From Vagococcus xieshaowenii (GTDB lineage: Bacteria > Bacillota > Bacilli > Lactobacillales > Vagococcaceae): DNA of 64,000 nt. Shown here one piece after another: positions 1 through 8,702 of this stretch (positions are counted from its first letter, which is position 1; every line of letters starts with the position of its first letter). A program made the position numbers and the translations under genes. The notes beneath the pieces were generated by a model. That model was not told where the DNA came from, searched no databases, and worked only from the letters and a program-made list of their open reading frames with translations. The stretch lies in the NCBI RefSeq assembly GCF_004792515.1, contig NZ_CP038865.1, forward strand, positions 890,001 through 954,000, given 5' to 3'.

Positions 1-1090
1 TATTTCCATTGTTAGGATCTATTACGGTAACAGCTACTTGCAATTTATCATCTTCAAAATTGATGTATTCATCAGTATTCACTAAGTTGTATAGATATTC
101 TTGTGCATCTAAATCGATATTTGTATAGACATCTAAGCCATCTGAATAAATGTCACGGTCTGTTTTTTCTTTTACTTCATTGATAACTTCTGTGACATAG
201 TTATCAACTATTTTCTGTTCTTCTGAGGTATCTTTTTGTTTAACTAAATCTTTATCAATAGGTTCAGCAACAGCTTTTTTATAATCTTTTTTTGATATTA
301 CTTTATCTTCATACATTTGCTGTAGTACTAAATCACGACGTTTTTTTGCTCCTTCGGGGTTAAGATAAGGATCATATTCACTTGGAGCTTGAGGTAATCC
401 AGCAAATAGTGCTGTTTGAGCAAGGCTTAGTTCACTTAAGTCTTTGTTGTAATAGTAATTTGCGGCTGTCTTCATGCCATAAATACCATTAGACATATAT
501 ACTTTATTAATATAATAAGTAATAATTTGATCTTTTGATTTTTCACGTTCTAATCTAACAGCCATCCATGCTTCTTGAGCTTTCCGCTTAACGGTTTGAT
601 TGGCGGCAGAAGTATCAAAGAAAGATAATTTTATTAATTGCTGAGTAAGGGTACTACCACCTTGTAAACCACTGCTTGTACCTGTAATATTTGATGCCAA
701 AGCACCAAATATACGGATAGGATCAACGCCAATGTGCTTTTCAAAACGTTTATCTTCAATTGAGATTATGGCATTTTTTAACTCAGTTGGAATACGCTCG
801 CTTGAGGCGACTTCACGTTTAATAGAACCTAAAGTATAAAAAACTTCATTATTCACATCATATAAATCTGAGGATTTGATGCCTTCCAATTCTTTGTCAA
901 CTAAAGCAGGGGCTTGTCTGGCGTAATTAACAAAAATTGCTAGACCAGTAAGCATACCTAAACAGCCTATTAATGCAATAATCGCTAAAGCTTTTAATAG
1001 GTTCTTTTTGGTTGAACTACTTTTTTTGGTAGTGAAGTTATTTCTTTGATGATTAGACATTCTATTTGTTTCTTTTTTATTGTTTGTCAT
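1..1090 (-). CDS. ponA: Class A penicillin-binding protein 1A (partial, N-terminal part)
   Basis: Bifunctional peptidoglycan synthase: the N-terminal GT51 glycosyltransferase polymerises lipid II, and a C-terminal transpeptidase cross-links the stem peptides on the outer face of the membrane. The gene runs off the left edge, so only about 363 N-terminal residues are seen and the transpeptidase is missing. A Lys-rich cytoplasmic tail is followed by one membrane segment (about residues 31-55) and the GT51 domain. That domain shows the catalytic motif IEDKRFEKH (residues 111-119) and GGSTLTQQ (144-151). The ATG at 1090 follows GGAGAAAACG, and the frame opens inside the last 14 bases of recU. The recU-PBP1A pair is a conserved Firmicute operon. 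The family assignment is firm; the paralogue (1A) rests on the recU linkage. Confidence 0.95.
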   Translation of the reverse strand, partial: MTNNKKETNRMSNHQRNNFTTKKSSSTKKNLLKALAIIALIGCLGMLTGLAIFVNYARQAPALVDKELEGIKSSDLYDVNNEVFYTLGSIKREVASSERIPTELKNAIISIEDKRFEKHIGVDPIRIFGALASNITGTSSGLQGGSTLTQQLIKLSFFDTSAANQTVKRKAQEAWMAVRLEREKSKDQIITYYINKVYMSNGIYGMKTAANYYYNKDLSELSLAQTALFAGLPQAPSEYDPYLNPEGAKKRRDLVLQQMYEDKVISKKDYKKAVAEPIDKDLVKQKDTSEEQKIVDNYVTEVINEVKEKTDRDIYSDGLDVYTNIDLDAQEYLYNLVNTDEYINFEDDKLQVAVTVIDPNNGN

Positions 1091-1700
1091 CGTTTTCTCC
1101 TATTCTAAAAACGGTATCGATTATTTCTAGATACGCAATTCGTGGGGCAATTTTGATTGGTACTTTATGGACATGATCTTGGAAATATTTATAAGGAATG
1201 GATTTTTTACCCAAATCTTTTTGATTCCACCACATTAATAAATCATTGGCTTCTAGTAGGTAGCATTCTTTTAGTGTGCTAAAATAAACTAGAAGGAAGA
1301 CCAGTCCTTGTTGAGCAAGACATTGTTGCATATGATCAATTTGATGTTGATGTATATTAGACAAAGGAAATGAGGTTTTATTTTGCGTTTCTTTTGCTTC
1401 AAAGTCAAGGTACTTGCCTTGGTATACGCCATTATAATCTGTGGTAGAGGCTTGTTTGAAGTAGGCTTCTTTAATAGTTGCTGCACTTCTTTTAGGATAA
1501 TCTACTTTTACAATTTGAATGGGTGTTGGTTTCTTATGAATCACGGCCACACCTTTAGACAAATAATAGTCATTGCTATCATTAATCATCTGTTCAAATG
1601 TCATCCCTCGATTTCCAAATGTTTGCTGGCGTACTTGAGGTCGTTTTACGGCACTCTTCATACCTTGATAACGTTGCCCATTTGGATAATTAACTGCCAT
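1077..1700 (-). CDS. recU: Holliday junction resolvase RecU
   Basis: Structure-specific endonuclease that cleaves Holliday junctions in recombination and chromosome segregation. The 207-residue product matches the usual RecU length. It has the N-terminal YPNG motif, the conserved KKPTP segment, the active-site stretch TTDYNGVYQGKYLDFEAKET with its FEAKE metal-binding core, and a C-terminal APRI segment. The open frame extends to a GTG at 1709, but that codon abuts the AGGAGT ribosome binding site. The ATG at 1700, nine bases further on, is correctly spaced and gives MAVNYPNG, so I place the start there. It is cotranscribed with the PBP1A gene, which it overlaps by 14 bases. Confidence 0.96.
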   Translation of the reverse strand: MAVNYPNGQRYQGMKSAVKRPQVRQQTFGNRGMTFEQMINDSNDYYLSKGVAVIHKKPTPIQIVKVDYPKRSAATIKEAYFKQASTTDYNGVYQGKYLDFEAKETQNKTSFPLSNIHQHQIDHMQQCLAQQGLVFLLVYFSTLKECYLLEANDLLMWWNQKDLGKKSIPYKYFQDHVHKVPIKIAPRIAYLEIIDTVFRIGENDDKQ

Positions 1701-1721
1701 TTTTATCACACTCCTAGAGTT

Positions 1722-1730
1722 ATTATAACA
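1722..1730 (-). promoter_or_regulatory. Extended -10 promoter for recU-ponA
   Basis: Read on the minus strand this is TGTTATAAT, a perfect -10 hexamer with an upstream TGN extension, about 22 bases before the recU ATG. The -35 region is poor, as is common for extended -10 promoters. It lies in the 58-base gap between divergent recU and the YpsA-type gene. Confidence 0.5.
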
Positions 1731-1758
1731 AAAAAAGTTTTAGAAAGGAAAGATTGGC

Positions 1759-2304
1759 GTGAGAAACATGAAGACTTTATACATATCCGGTTATCGCTCG
1801 TTTGAATTAGGTATTTTTAAAGAAACAGATCCTAAAATAACTATCATTAAAAAAGCATTGAAAAAGCATCTAATAAGTTATATTGAACTAGGAGTAGAAT
1901 GGTTTCTTGTTAGTGGTAATCTAGGTAGTGAATATTGGGCGAGTCAGGTGATTAATGAATTGAAGTCAGAAGGTTATAGTATTAAATTAGGCTTGATTAC
2001 GCCATATGCTGAATTTTCTGGAAATTGGAACGAAGCAAACCAATTGAAATTTTCTGAGGTTGAGCAGTGGGCGGATTATGTTAATAGTGTATCTTTTGAA
2101 CCTTATAAGCATCCTAGTCAATTGAAAAATCATACACGCTTTATTCTAGATCATACGGACGGTTCATTATTAGTCTATGATAAGGAATATCCTGGTAAGA
2201 CAGAGTTCATATTAAAAGAAATAGATGCTTATTTGAACGAATCGGACTATCAAGTAGATTTAATTGATATGTTTTCCTTACAAGATGCCTCAGAAAGCGA
2301 ATAA
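1759..2304 (+). CDS. ypsA: YpsA-family protein (DUF1273, SLOG superfamily)
   Basis: The 181-residue protein has the N-terminal LYISGYRSFELGIF and the FLVSGNLGSEYWA segment of the YpsA/DUF1273 family. These are Rossmann-like SLOG proteins thought to bind a nucleotide or nucleotide-derived ligand. In Bacillus and Staphylococcus, YpsA has been linked to cell division. The next gene is the division regulator gpsB, as in other Firmicutes. The GTG at 1759 is well spaced from AAAGGAA; an ATG at 1768 would give the more typical MKTLYISG start but lies about 17 bases from that site. Family call is good, the biochemical role is unproven. Confidence 0.85.
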   Translation: MRNMKTLYISGYRSFELGIFKETDPKITIIKKALKKHLISYIELGVEWFLVSGNLGSEYWASQVINELKSEGYSIKLGLITPYAEFSGNWNEANQLKFSEVEQWADYVNSVSFEPYKHPSQLKNHTRFILDHTDGSLLVYDKEYPGKTEFILKEIDAYLNESDYQVDLIDMFSLQDASESE

Positions 2305-2308
2305 TTGT

Positions 2309-2337
2309 TTGATTTTCTAAGGAATTTTCGTTACAAT
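2309..2337 (+). promoter_or_regulatory. Sigma-A promoter for gpsB
   Basis: TTGATT and TACAAT are separated by 17 bases, just after the ypsA stop codon. It would give gpsB (and possibly rnpB) a transcript start near 2344. Confidence 0.55.
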
Positions 2338-2411
2338 GATAAAAGAAAACATATTTAATCAATTAAATTATCATATATTGTGACATCAAGAAATAAATGG
2401 GGTGCCTAAAA

Positions 2412-2837
2412 ATGGAAAATTATCATTTATCTGCTAAAGAAATTTTGCAAAAAGAATTTAAACAAAAAATGCGTGGCTACGATCCAATTGAAGTCGACGA
2501 ATTTTTGGATAGCATTATTAAAGATTATGAACAATACAATCGTGAATTGATTGAATTACGTGAAGAGAATGAACGCTTAGTAGCAAAAGTTGATCAATTA
2601 ACACGTAGTACCGAAACATTATCTCGTATTCGTCAAGAATCTCCAAAACAAACAACAACAGTAACAAATTTTGACATTATTAAACGCTTATCTAACTTAG
2701 AAAAAGAAGTGTTTGGTAAAAAACTTGCTGAGAAAGAAGCAGATGTTTCCGAACCAGAAGTGAGTGAAACAAAAATTGAAACAACACCTTTGACATCAAC
2801 TGTCGAAGAAGATTTAGAACAAACAAAACAATTTTAA
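2412..2837 (+). CDS. gpsB: Cell division protein GpsB
   Basis: DivIVA-like cytoplasmic coiled-coil adaptor that links the division septum to penicillin-binding proteins such as PBP1A. The conserved N-terminal lipid-binding/coiled-coil domain covers roughly residues 1-65 (LSAKEILQKEF, RGYDPIEVDEFLD). The C-terminal helical motif is FDIIKRLSNLEKEVFGKKL. An acidic Glu/Thr-rich tail of about 35 residues follows, which Bacillus GpsB lacks. The start is placed at the ATG at 2412, eight bases after GGGGTG; an upstream in-frame ATG at 2397 lies before that site. Closeness to the PBP1A gene fits a shared role. Its stop is 19 bases from the 5' end of RNase P RNA. Confidence 0.95.
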   Translation: MENYHLSAKEILQKEFKQKMRGYDPIEVDEFLDSIIKDYEQYNRELIELREENERLVAKVDQLTRSTETLSRIRQESPKQTTTVTNFDIIKRLSNLEKEVFGKKLAEKEADVSEPEVSETKIETTPLTSTVEEDLEQTKQF

Positions 2838-2856
2838 TCGTTTAACGATTATTATC

Positions 2857-3239
2857 TTGTAGTTTTCGGGTAATTACAGCAGTCTTTTGACTGTTGAGGA
2901 AAGTCCATGCTCTCACAAGCTGCGATGCTTGTAGTGTTCGTGCTTAGCGAAAAAATAAGCTAAGGGACTCATTTTTGAGTTACGGCAACTAAAAAAGCTA
3001 AGGTCTTATGACTATGCTTGAGTAAGTTTGAAAGTGCCACAGTGACGAAGTGCTTGGAGAAATCCAAACAGTGGAACGGGTAAACCCCTCGAGAGAGCAA
3101 CCCAAATTATGGTCGGGGCATTCTTTTCACGGAATTGAACGTAGAAAGGGAACAAAGTAATCTTTGTAGACAGATTATTACCGTTGGTTTTTCGTTCCTG
3201 GGAAAACCAATACAGAACATGGCTTATAGAAAACTACAA
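2857..3239 (+). ncRNA. rnpB: RNase P RNA, type B
   Basis: Catalytic RNA of RNase P, which removes 5' leaders from pre-tRNAs. The ends pair: TTGTAGTTTTC at 2857-2867 is complementary to GAAAACTACAA at 3229-3239 (helix P1). Hallmark conserved blocks are present: GAGGAAAGTCCATGCTC (about 2896), GAAAGTGCCACAGTGACGAA (about 3029), GTGGAACGGGTAAACCCC (about 3072), GAGAGCAACCCAAAT (about 3092) and the 3' CAGAACATGGCTTAT (about 3212). The length of about 383 nt and the layout match type B. It sits directly downstream of gpsB, as in relatives. Confidence 0.96.
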
Positions 3240-3253
3240 TAAACAGGACAATG

Positions 3254-3286
3254 AGCTTTCCGTTGGTTTCAATGGAAAGCTTTTTT
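3254..3286 (+). terminator. Intrinsic terminator after rnpB
   Basis: AGCTTTCC at 3254-3261 pairs with GGAAAGCT at 3274-3281 and runs into six Ts. Confidence 0.85.
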
Positions 3287-3330
3287 AACATTATAAAAAA
3301 CCAAACAAACATTTAGGAGTGTAACATTAG

Positions 3331-4491
3331 ATGAAACAATTTAAATTAATGGCAACAGCCGCTAGTGGTATTGAAGCCATAGTTGGACAGGAACTTCGTG
3401 ACTTAGGTATTGATTGCGAAGTAGAAAATGGCCGAGCTATTTTCCACGGAGATATTGAAACAATTGCGACAGCAAATTTATGGTTACGTACCGCAGACCG
3501 TATTAAAATTATTGTCGCAGAATTTGAAGCAACAACGTTTGAACAATTATTTGATCAAACAAACGCTATTGCGTGGGAAGAGCTATTACCAATGGATGCT
3601 AATTTCCCAGTAGCAGGTAAATCAATTAAGTCAAAACTTTTTAGTGTATCTGACTGTCAAGCAATTACTAAAAAAGCGATTGTTAAACGATTAAGTGATT
3701 ATTATAGTCGTTATGGTCGTTTACCTGAAACAGGTGCGTTGTATCAATTAGAAGTTGCTTTATTGAAAGATAAAGTAACGATCACATTAGACACAACTGG
3801 ACCAAGTCTATTCAAACGTGGTTACAGAATTGATAAAGGTGGCGCACCATTAAAAGAAAATATGGCAGCAGCGCTAATTAAGTTATCAAAATGGCGTGGT
3901 GATCGTCCTTTTTATGATCCGGTTTGTGGATCAGGAACAATTTGTATTGAAGCAGCCTTAATTGCTCATAATATTGCCCCTGGTTTTAATCGTGATTTTG
4001 CTTGTGAAGAGTGGGCATGGGTTGATCCAGCAATCTTTGACAAAGTTAGAGCAGAAGCTGAAGAAAAGGCTAATTATGATGTAGAAGTTGACATTTTAGG
4101 TGGCGATATTGATGGCCGTATGATTCAAGTAGCTAAGAAAAATGCGCAAGAGGCCGGATTAGCGAATTCTATTACTTTCAAACAAATGCAATTAAGTGAC
4201 TTTACAACGGACAAAGAATACGGTGTGATTATTGCAAATCCTCCATACGGTGAACGTTTGGGTGAAGAAGCATCTGTTCATAAGTTATATAAACAAATGG
4301 GTGATGTTTATCGACCATTAGATACATGGAGCAAATATATTTTAACAAGTGATTTAGAATTTGAAAAATACTACGGCGAACGTGCGACAAAAAAACGTAA
4401 GTTGTACAACGGAGCTATTCGTACAGACTTATTCCAATTTTGGGGTAAACGCCCACCTAGAAAACCTAGAGAAACAGTGATTGAGGCGTAA
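3331..4491 (+). CDS. ypsC: THUMP-domain class I SAM-dependent RNA methyltransferase (YpsC/RlmL-like)
   Basis: 386 residues. The N-terminal half is a THUMP RNA-binding region (roughly 45-155) and the C-terminal half a Rossmann methyltransferase with a PVCGSGTICIEAAL SAM-binding motif. It has an NPPY catalytic motif (N303-Y306) typical of N6-adenine or N2-guanine methyltransferases. By relation to E. coli RlmL it is predicted to methylate 23S rRNA at G2445; that target is inferred from the family. A TAGGAGTG site precedes the ATG. It follows the rnpB terminator and is followed 26 bases later by the M32 peptidase gene, probably in one transcript. Confidence 0.9.
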   Translation: MKQFKLMATAASGIEAIVGQELRDLGIDCEVENGRAIFHGDIETIATANLWLRTADRIKIIVAEFEATTFEQLFDQTNAIAWEELLPMDANFPVAGKSIKSKLFSVSDCQAITKKAIVKRLSDYYSRYGRLPETGALYQLEVALLKDKVTITLDTTGPSLFKRGYRIDKGGAPLKENMAAALIKLSKWRGDRPFYDPVCGSGTICIEAALIAHNIAPGFNRDFACEEWAWVDPAIFDKVRAEAEEKANYDVEVDILGGDIDGRMIQVAKKNAQEAGLANSITFKQMQLSDFTTDKEYGVIIANPPYGERLGEEASVHKLYKQMGDVYRPLDTWSKYILTSDLEFEKYYGERATKKRKLYNGAIRTDLFQFWGKRPPRKPRETVIEA

Positions 4492-4517
4492 TTAATTAAC
4501 AGAAAGAAGTGGCGTAA

Positions 4518-6023
4518 ATGGGGTATAGTGAAAAAGACTTATTGGAACATTTAAAAGAAATTTCTTTATTAAACGAAACGATTGGTTTAGCGCATTGGGA
4601 TATGACTACTGGTATGCCTGATAAAGCGAATGAACAACGTGGAGAGATGATAGCTTACTTAAGTGGCTTATCTTATGAGTTAAACTTTGGTGAAAAGATG
4701 ACTGATTTAATGACTTATTTTGAAGACAGAACGAATGAATTAAGTGTATTAGCTCAGCAGGCTTATGAAGTCGCAAAGAAAGAGTTTGACTTAAATCACA
4801 AGATAGATAAAGAAAGTTATCTAGGATTTCAAAAAGCATTAACGCAAGCGCATGGTGATTGGGTAACGTCTCGTGAATCAAAAGATTTTAATGATTTTAA
4901 AGCGTCATTAAGTGAGTTAATTCAATATACTAAACAATTTATTCCACTTTGGAAAAAAGATGAAGTAACGCCTTATGATGTTCTATTAAATCAATATGAG
5001 CCGGGAATGACCGTTGAAAAACTAGATGAAGTTTTCAAAACGCTTAGAACGGGAATCATGGAGATTAGAGAAAAAATAGCTTCAGAAGGTGTTGTGCCTA
5101 GAACGGATTTTTTATATCGTCATGTATCTAAAGAACAGCAGCGTCAATTCGTTGAGAAGGTGATAGCTGATTTAGGCTATGATTTATCCCGTGGTCGTTT
5201 AGATGACACTATTCATCCGTACGAATTAACGTTGAATCAGAATGATGTGCGTATTACCACACGTTGGGCTGAAGAAGATTTTCAAATGGCTGTCCTAGGT
5301 ACGATTCATGAAGCGGGACATGGCTTATATGAACAGAATATTAATTCTGAATTTGCCTATACGCCATTAGCAAGCGGTGCATCGATGGGAATACATGAGT
5401 CGCAATCGTTGTTTAATGAGTTAGTAGTCGCTGGTAGCGAGAATTTTTGGAAGAGACAATACCCAGTATTACAAGATATTACGGGTGAAACTTTTGAAGA
5501 TATAGATTTTGAGACCTTTTATCGTGGCTTAAAACAATCACAAGCAAGTTTAATTAGAATTGAGGCAGACTCTTTAACTTATCCGTTACATATTATTATT
5601 CGTTATGAAATCGAAAAAATGATATTTAATGAAGAGGTAGCAGTGGAAGATTTGCCTACTATTTGGAATGACAAGTATGAAGAGTATTTGGGGATTCGTC
5701 CAGAAAATGATTTAGAAGGAATTCTTCAAGATTCACATTGGTCAGGTGGAAGCTTCGGTTACTTCCCATCATATGCATTAGGCTATATGTATGCAGCTCA
5801 GCTAGAACATGCAATGAATAAAGAAATTGATATTCAAACGACGCTAGCTAGTGACGATTATTCGGCTATTATTGAGTGGAATAAGCATCACATTCACCAA
5901 TATGGAGCTTCAAAGAAACCAAATTGGTTAATTAAACAAGCAACAGGAGAAGATTTAAATCCTAATTATCTATTAACATTCTTAAAAAATATGTACTATT
6001 CTGCGTATCAAATTGAAGCATAA
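4518..6023 (+). CDS. ypwA: M32-family metallocarboxypeptidase
   Basis: Cytoplasmic zinc carboxypeptidase of the M32 family (thermostable carboxypeptidase 1, Bacillus YpwA). It trims C-terminal residues from peptides in peptide turnover. The 501-residue length is exactly typical. The zinc-binding motif is H264-E-A-G-H268, followed downstream by the family signature IHESQSLFNE (Glu as a further ligand) and the GIRPENDLEGILQDSHWSGG segment. No signal peptide is present. The gene sits 26 bases after the methyltransferase gene and ends in a long-stem terminator. Confidence 0.95.
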   Translation: MGYSEKDLLEHLKEISLLNETIGLAHWDMTTGMPDKANEQRGEMIAYLSGLSYELNFGEKMTDLMTYFEDRTNELSVLAQQAYEVAKKEFDLNHKIDKESYLGFQKALTQAHGDWVTSRESKDFNDFKASLSELIQYTKQFIPLWKKDEVTPYDVLLNQYEPGMTVEKLDEVFKTLRTGIMEIREKIASEGVVPRTDFLYRHVSKEQQRQFVEKVIADLGYDLSRGRLDDTIHPYELTLNQNDVRITTRWAEEDFQMAVLGTIHEAGHGLYEQNINSEFAYTPLASGASMGIHESQSLFNELVVAGSENFWKRQYPVLQDITGETFEDIDFETFYRGLKQSQASLIRIEADSLTYPLHIIIRYEIEKMIFNEEVAVEDLPTIWNDKYEEYLGIRPENDLEGILQDSHWSGGSFGYFPSYALGYMYAAQLEHAMNKEIDIQTTLASDDYSAIIEWNKHHIHQYGASKKPNWLIKQATGEDLNPNYLLTFLKNMYYSAYQIEA

Positions 6024-6036
6024 TTAAAATTGATTA

Positions 6037-6100
6037 AAAAGCTGTTCTAACATTGCAACCTTTTGTTTACTAACAAGGGACTTGTTGGAACAGCTTTTTA
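6037..6100 (+). terminator. Long-loop intrinsic terminator after ypwA
   Basis: AAAAGCTGTTC at about 6037-6047 pairs with GAACAGCTTTTT at about 6088-6099. A nearly continuous inner extension (AACA/TGTT) leaves a loop of about 28 bases, and the stem runs into Ts. Confidence 0.75.
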
Positions 6101-6163
6101 AATTAAATATAAATTAGAAAAAAGTGAAAAGCTTCCTATCCTATATTCTAACATTTTATCGAG

Positions 6164-6172
6164 TGGTATAAT
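6164..6172 (+). promoter_or_regulatory. Extended -10 promoter for the YfcC-type transporter
   Basis: TGGTATAAT is a perfect -10 hexamer with a TGN extension, 29 bases before the ATG at 6201. No good -35 box is seen. Confidence 0.5.
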
Positions 6173-6200
6173 TAACGTACTTAAAAAAAGGAGTGATAGT

Positions 6201-7730
6201 ATGGTAAAAGATGTAAAGAAAAAAAGGGAGTTTCCCACGGCTTATTCGGTTATCATCGTGGTATTATTATTAGTGCAAATGTTAACATTTTTTATCCCGT
6301 CAGGTCGATACAGTACACTATCCTACAATGATGCTAATGATACTTTTGTCATTACAGATGCTAAGGATCAAGTAGAAAAAGAACCAGCAACACAAGAAAC
6401 ATTAGATAAATACGGGATTAAAATTCAGCTAGAAAAATTTACTGATGGTACGATTTATAAACCTGTAGCTGTTCCAAATTCTTATCAGGAAATTGTAAAG
6501 CCCAAACGTGGCGTAACCGGTACGATTAGGCAGTTTTTAGAATCTCAAATTAATGGTATTATTGATAGTGTAGACATTATTGTCTTTATTTTAATTTTAG
6601 GTGGCGTTATTGGAGTAGTCAATGCGACAGGTGCCATGGACGCTGGAATGATGAAACTTGCTGAGAAGATGAATGGTAAGCAAAAATGGTTAATTGTGAT
6701 TATTACAACGCTAATCGCACTAGGTGGAACAACTTTTGGGTTAGCAGAAGAAACGATTGCCTTTTACCCAATTTTAGTCCCAATTTTCCTGTTGTCTGGA
6801 TATGATACCATTACAGCAATCGCCACTATTTATCTAGGTAGTGCTGTAGGTTCCATGATTTCGACAACTAATCCGTTTTCAGTTGTTATTGCCTCTAATT
6901 CAGCGGGAATTAACTTTGGAGACGCGATGCCTATGCGAATGATTATGTGGGTGTTATGCGTTGGTGTGTCTATTCTTTATACGATGAGATATGCTGAAAA
7001 AGTTAGAAAAAATCCGGAAAAATCTTTAATTGCTGACCAAATGGAAAGCCAAAAAAAGATGTTCCTAAAACCTCATCAAGAGGGCGAAGTTATAGAATTT
7101 ACGACGAGAAAAAAATTAACATTATTAGCGTTTGTTTTAGGATTTGTCGTAATGATTTATGGTGTTCAACAATTAGGTTGGTATTTTACTGAGATTTCAA
7201 TGGTTTTCTTAGCTTTAGTCTATATTTTAATTTTTATTGCCGGACTGGGAGAAAAAGAATATGTTAATAGCTTTGTTTCGGGAGCTAGTGACTTACTTGG
7301 TGTAGCATTAACAGTTGGTGTGGCTAGATCCGTAAGTATTGTAATGGAGAGTAGTTTTGTAAGTGATACCGTGATGTATAAGTTCAGTGAGTTGATTTCA
7401 GGAATGAATAGCGTATTATTTATCTGTGTCTTATACTTTGTTTATATAGTATTAGGATTCTTTATTCAATCATCCTCAGGTCTTGCGGTATTATCTATGC
7501 CAATTATGGCACCACTTGCAGATGTAGTGGGAATTGATCGTGGTATGATTGTCAGTGCCTATAACTGGGGACAAGGAACAATCGGTTTAATCGCGCCAAC
7601 AGGTCTAATCTTAGTATCATTATCTCTTGTCCATGTGGGATTTGATAAGTGGTTAAAATTTGTTAGCAAGTTACTAGTTATTTTAGTTTTAATGGCATTA
7701 ATTGCTTTAAGTATTGGTGTTTTAATTTAA
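6201..7730 (+). CDS. YfcC-family membrane transporter
   Basis: 509-residue polytopic membrane protein, of about 11-12 hydrophobic segments, of the YfcC / C4-dicarboxylate anaerobic carrier-like family. The N-terminal helix is followed by an extracytoplasmic stretch of about 90 residues (near 35-120). Family segments include GGVIGVVNATGAMDAGM, GGTTFGLAEETIAFYPI and SAYNWGQGTIGLIAPTG. Members are annotated as C4-dicarboxylate, short-chain fatty acid or amino acid (arginine/ornithine type) transporters. The substrate cannot be read from the sequence. It is monocistronic with its own promoter and terminator, and no arginine-pathway gene is adjacent. Confidence 0.85.
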   Translation: MVKDVKKKREFPTAYSVIIVVLLLVQMLTFFIPSGRYSTLSYNDANDTFVITDAKDQVEKEPATQETLDKYGIKIQLEKFTDGTIYKPVAVPNSYQEIVKPKRGVTGTIRQFLESQINGIIDSVDIIVFILILGGVIGVVNATGAMDAGMMKLAEKMNGKQKWLIVIITTLIALGGTTFGLAEETIAFYPILVPIFLLSGYDTITAIATIYLGSAVGSMISTTNPFSVVIASNSAGINFGDAMPMRMIMWVLCVGVSILYTMRYAEKVRKNPEKSLIADQMESQKKMFLKPHQEGEVIEFTTRKKLTLLAFVLGFVVMIYGVQQLGWYFTEISMVFLALVYILIFIAGLGEKEYVNSFVSGASDLLGVALTVGVARSVSIVMESSFVSDTVMYKFSELISGMNSVLFICVLYFVYIVLGFFIQSSSGLAVLSMPIMAPLADVVGIDRGMIVSAYNWGQGTIGLIAPTGLILVSLSLVHVGFDKWLKFVSKLLVILVLMALIALSIGVLI

Positions 7731-7731
7731 T

Positions 7732-7783
7732 AATTAAATACAAAAATTAAATACAAAAATTAAATACAAAAATTAAATACAAA
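7732..7783 (+). repeat. Four perfect tandem copies of a 13-bp unit
   Basis: AATTAAATACAAA is repeated exactly four times with no gap. The array begins one base after the stop codon of the transporter gene and ends at the terminator hairpin. The unit is not a multiple of three and is untranslated. Replication slippage is the likely origin. Confidence 0.95.
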
Positions 7784-7784
7784 A

Positions 7785-7823
7785 ATAGGGCTGAAGAAGG
7801 AAAAATCCTTCATCAGTCCTATT
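7785..7823. terminator. Bidirectional terminator between the transporter gene and degV
   Basis: ATAGGGCTGAAGAAGG pairs with CCTTCATCAGTCCTAT around a loop of about 6 bases, with A-rich and T-rich flanks. It serves both converging genes. Confidence 0.75.
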
Positions 7824-7837
7824 TGTTATAGAGATTT

Positions 7838-8689
7838 TTATCGTTTAATTACACCAATGCCAAGTACACCTGGCCCCGTATGTACGCCTAAAGCAGGGCT
7901 AACTTCATCGATAAAGATTTGATTGATGTGGTGAAATCTTTGTTCAAGTGCTTCTTTTAACGCTTTGGCTTCTTCAACGCAGTTACCGTAAGCGACGGCT
8001 AAGTCATAAGATGAATGGTTGCCAACGAATTTTTCTACTTCTTGTACCATTTTCTCTAAACTTTTTTTTCTGCCACGTGCCTTAGTTACGGTATAATAGA
8101 TACCTTCTTTATTACAAGAGATAACAGGGTTTAGGTTAAGTGCCGTTCCTAGTATAGATGTAACTAAACCAATTCGTCCACCTTTTTTCAAGTATTCAAG
8201 TGTAGGGATACTGAAGAAGACACGAGATTTTTCGATGTTTTCTTGTGCTTGAGAGACGATAGTATCAAAGCTTTGCCCATTATCAATCATTTCTTTAATG
8301 GCGACACCTTGTAAACCACCGCCAATACCGATGCTTAAACTATCTATAAATCCACATATTAAGTTATCGTAGTCTTTAGCCATTAGTTTTAAAATATTAT
8401 GAGTACCGCTTAACCCACTAGAAATAGTCGCAATCACTAAATGAGAGTAGCCATCTTCAATAATTTGATTAAATATTTTATCAATTGATTCACCATTAGG
8501 TAGAGAGGTAGACGGTATTTCATTGCTTAAACGATCGTAAATTTCTTTTGATGTGATAGTTACTTTATCAATATAGGTTCCTTCAGGGTAAATAATATTT
8601 AAGGGAACAACATAGACCCCATCTTTATTTAAAACGGTTGTAGGAACGTCCATTCCTGAATCAACTAGTAGCGCAATTTTTTCTGACAT
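7838..8689 (-). CDS. DegV-family fatty acid-binding protein (FakB-like)
   Basis: 283 residues with the two-domain DegV fold. N-terminal ALLVDSGMD, the PTSLPNG-like segment PSTSLPNGESI, the ligand-contact motif ATISSGLSGT and the C-terminal HTGPGVLGIGVI mark the family. DegV/FakB proteins hold a fatty acid and present it to the kinase FakA for phosphorylation, which lets exogenous fatty acids enter phospholipid synthesis. No fakA is in the window. The gene lies 13 bases downstream of the DUF1836 gene, a pairing common in Lactobacillales, and they are probably cotranscribed. Confidence 0.92.
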   Translation of the reverse strand: MSEKIALLVDSGMDVPTTVLNKDGVYVVPLNIIYPEGTYIDKVTITSKEIYDRLSNEIPSTSLPNGESIDKIFNQIIEDGYSHLVIATISSGLSGTHNILKLMAKDYDNLICGFIDSLSIGIGGGLQGVAIKEMIDNGQSFDTIVSQAQENIEKSRVFFSIPTLEYLKKGGRIGLVTSILGTALNLNPVISCNKEGIYYTVTKARGRKKSLEKMVQEVEKFVGNHSSYDLAVAYGNCVEEAKALKEALEQRFHHINQIFIDEVSPALGVHTGPGVLGIGVIKR

Positions 8690-8702
8690 TTTAAGTACTC
8701 CT

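Noticed and set aside
1701-1709. GTG at 1709 as the recU start
   Set aside because: It touches the AGGAGT ribosome binding site; the ATG at 1700 has correct spacing and gives the family N terminus.
1383-1805. 140-codon plus-strand frame opposite recU
   Set aside because: It lies antisense to a clear recU gene, has no ribosome binding site and a Cys/Ile/His-rich composition typical of a shadow frame.
7732-7783. Short repeats considered as a CRISPR remnant
   Set aside because: The 13-bp units abut without spacers and no cas gene is present.
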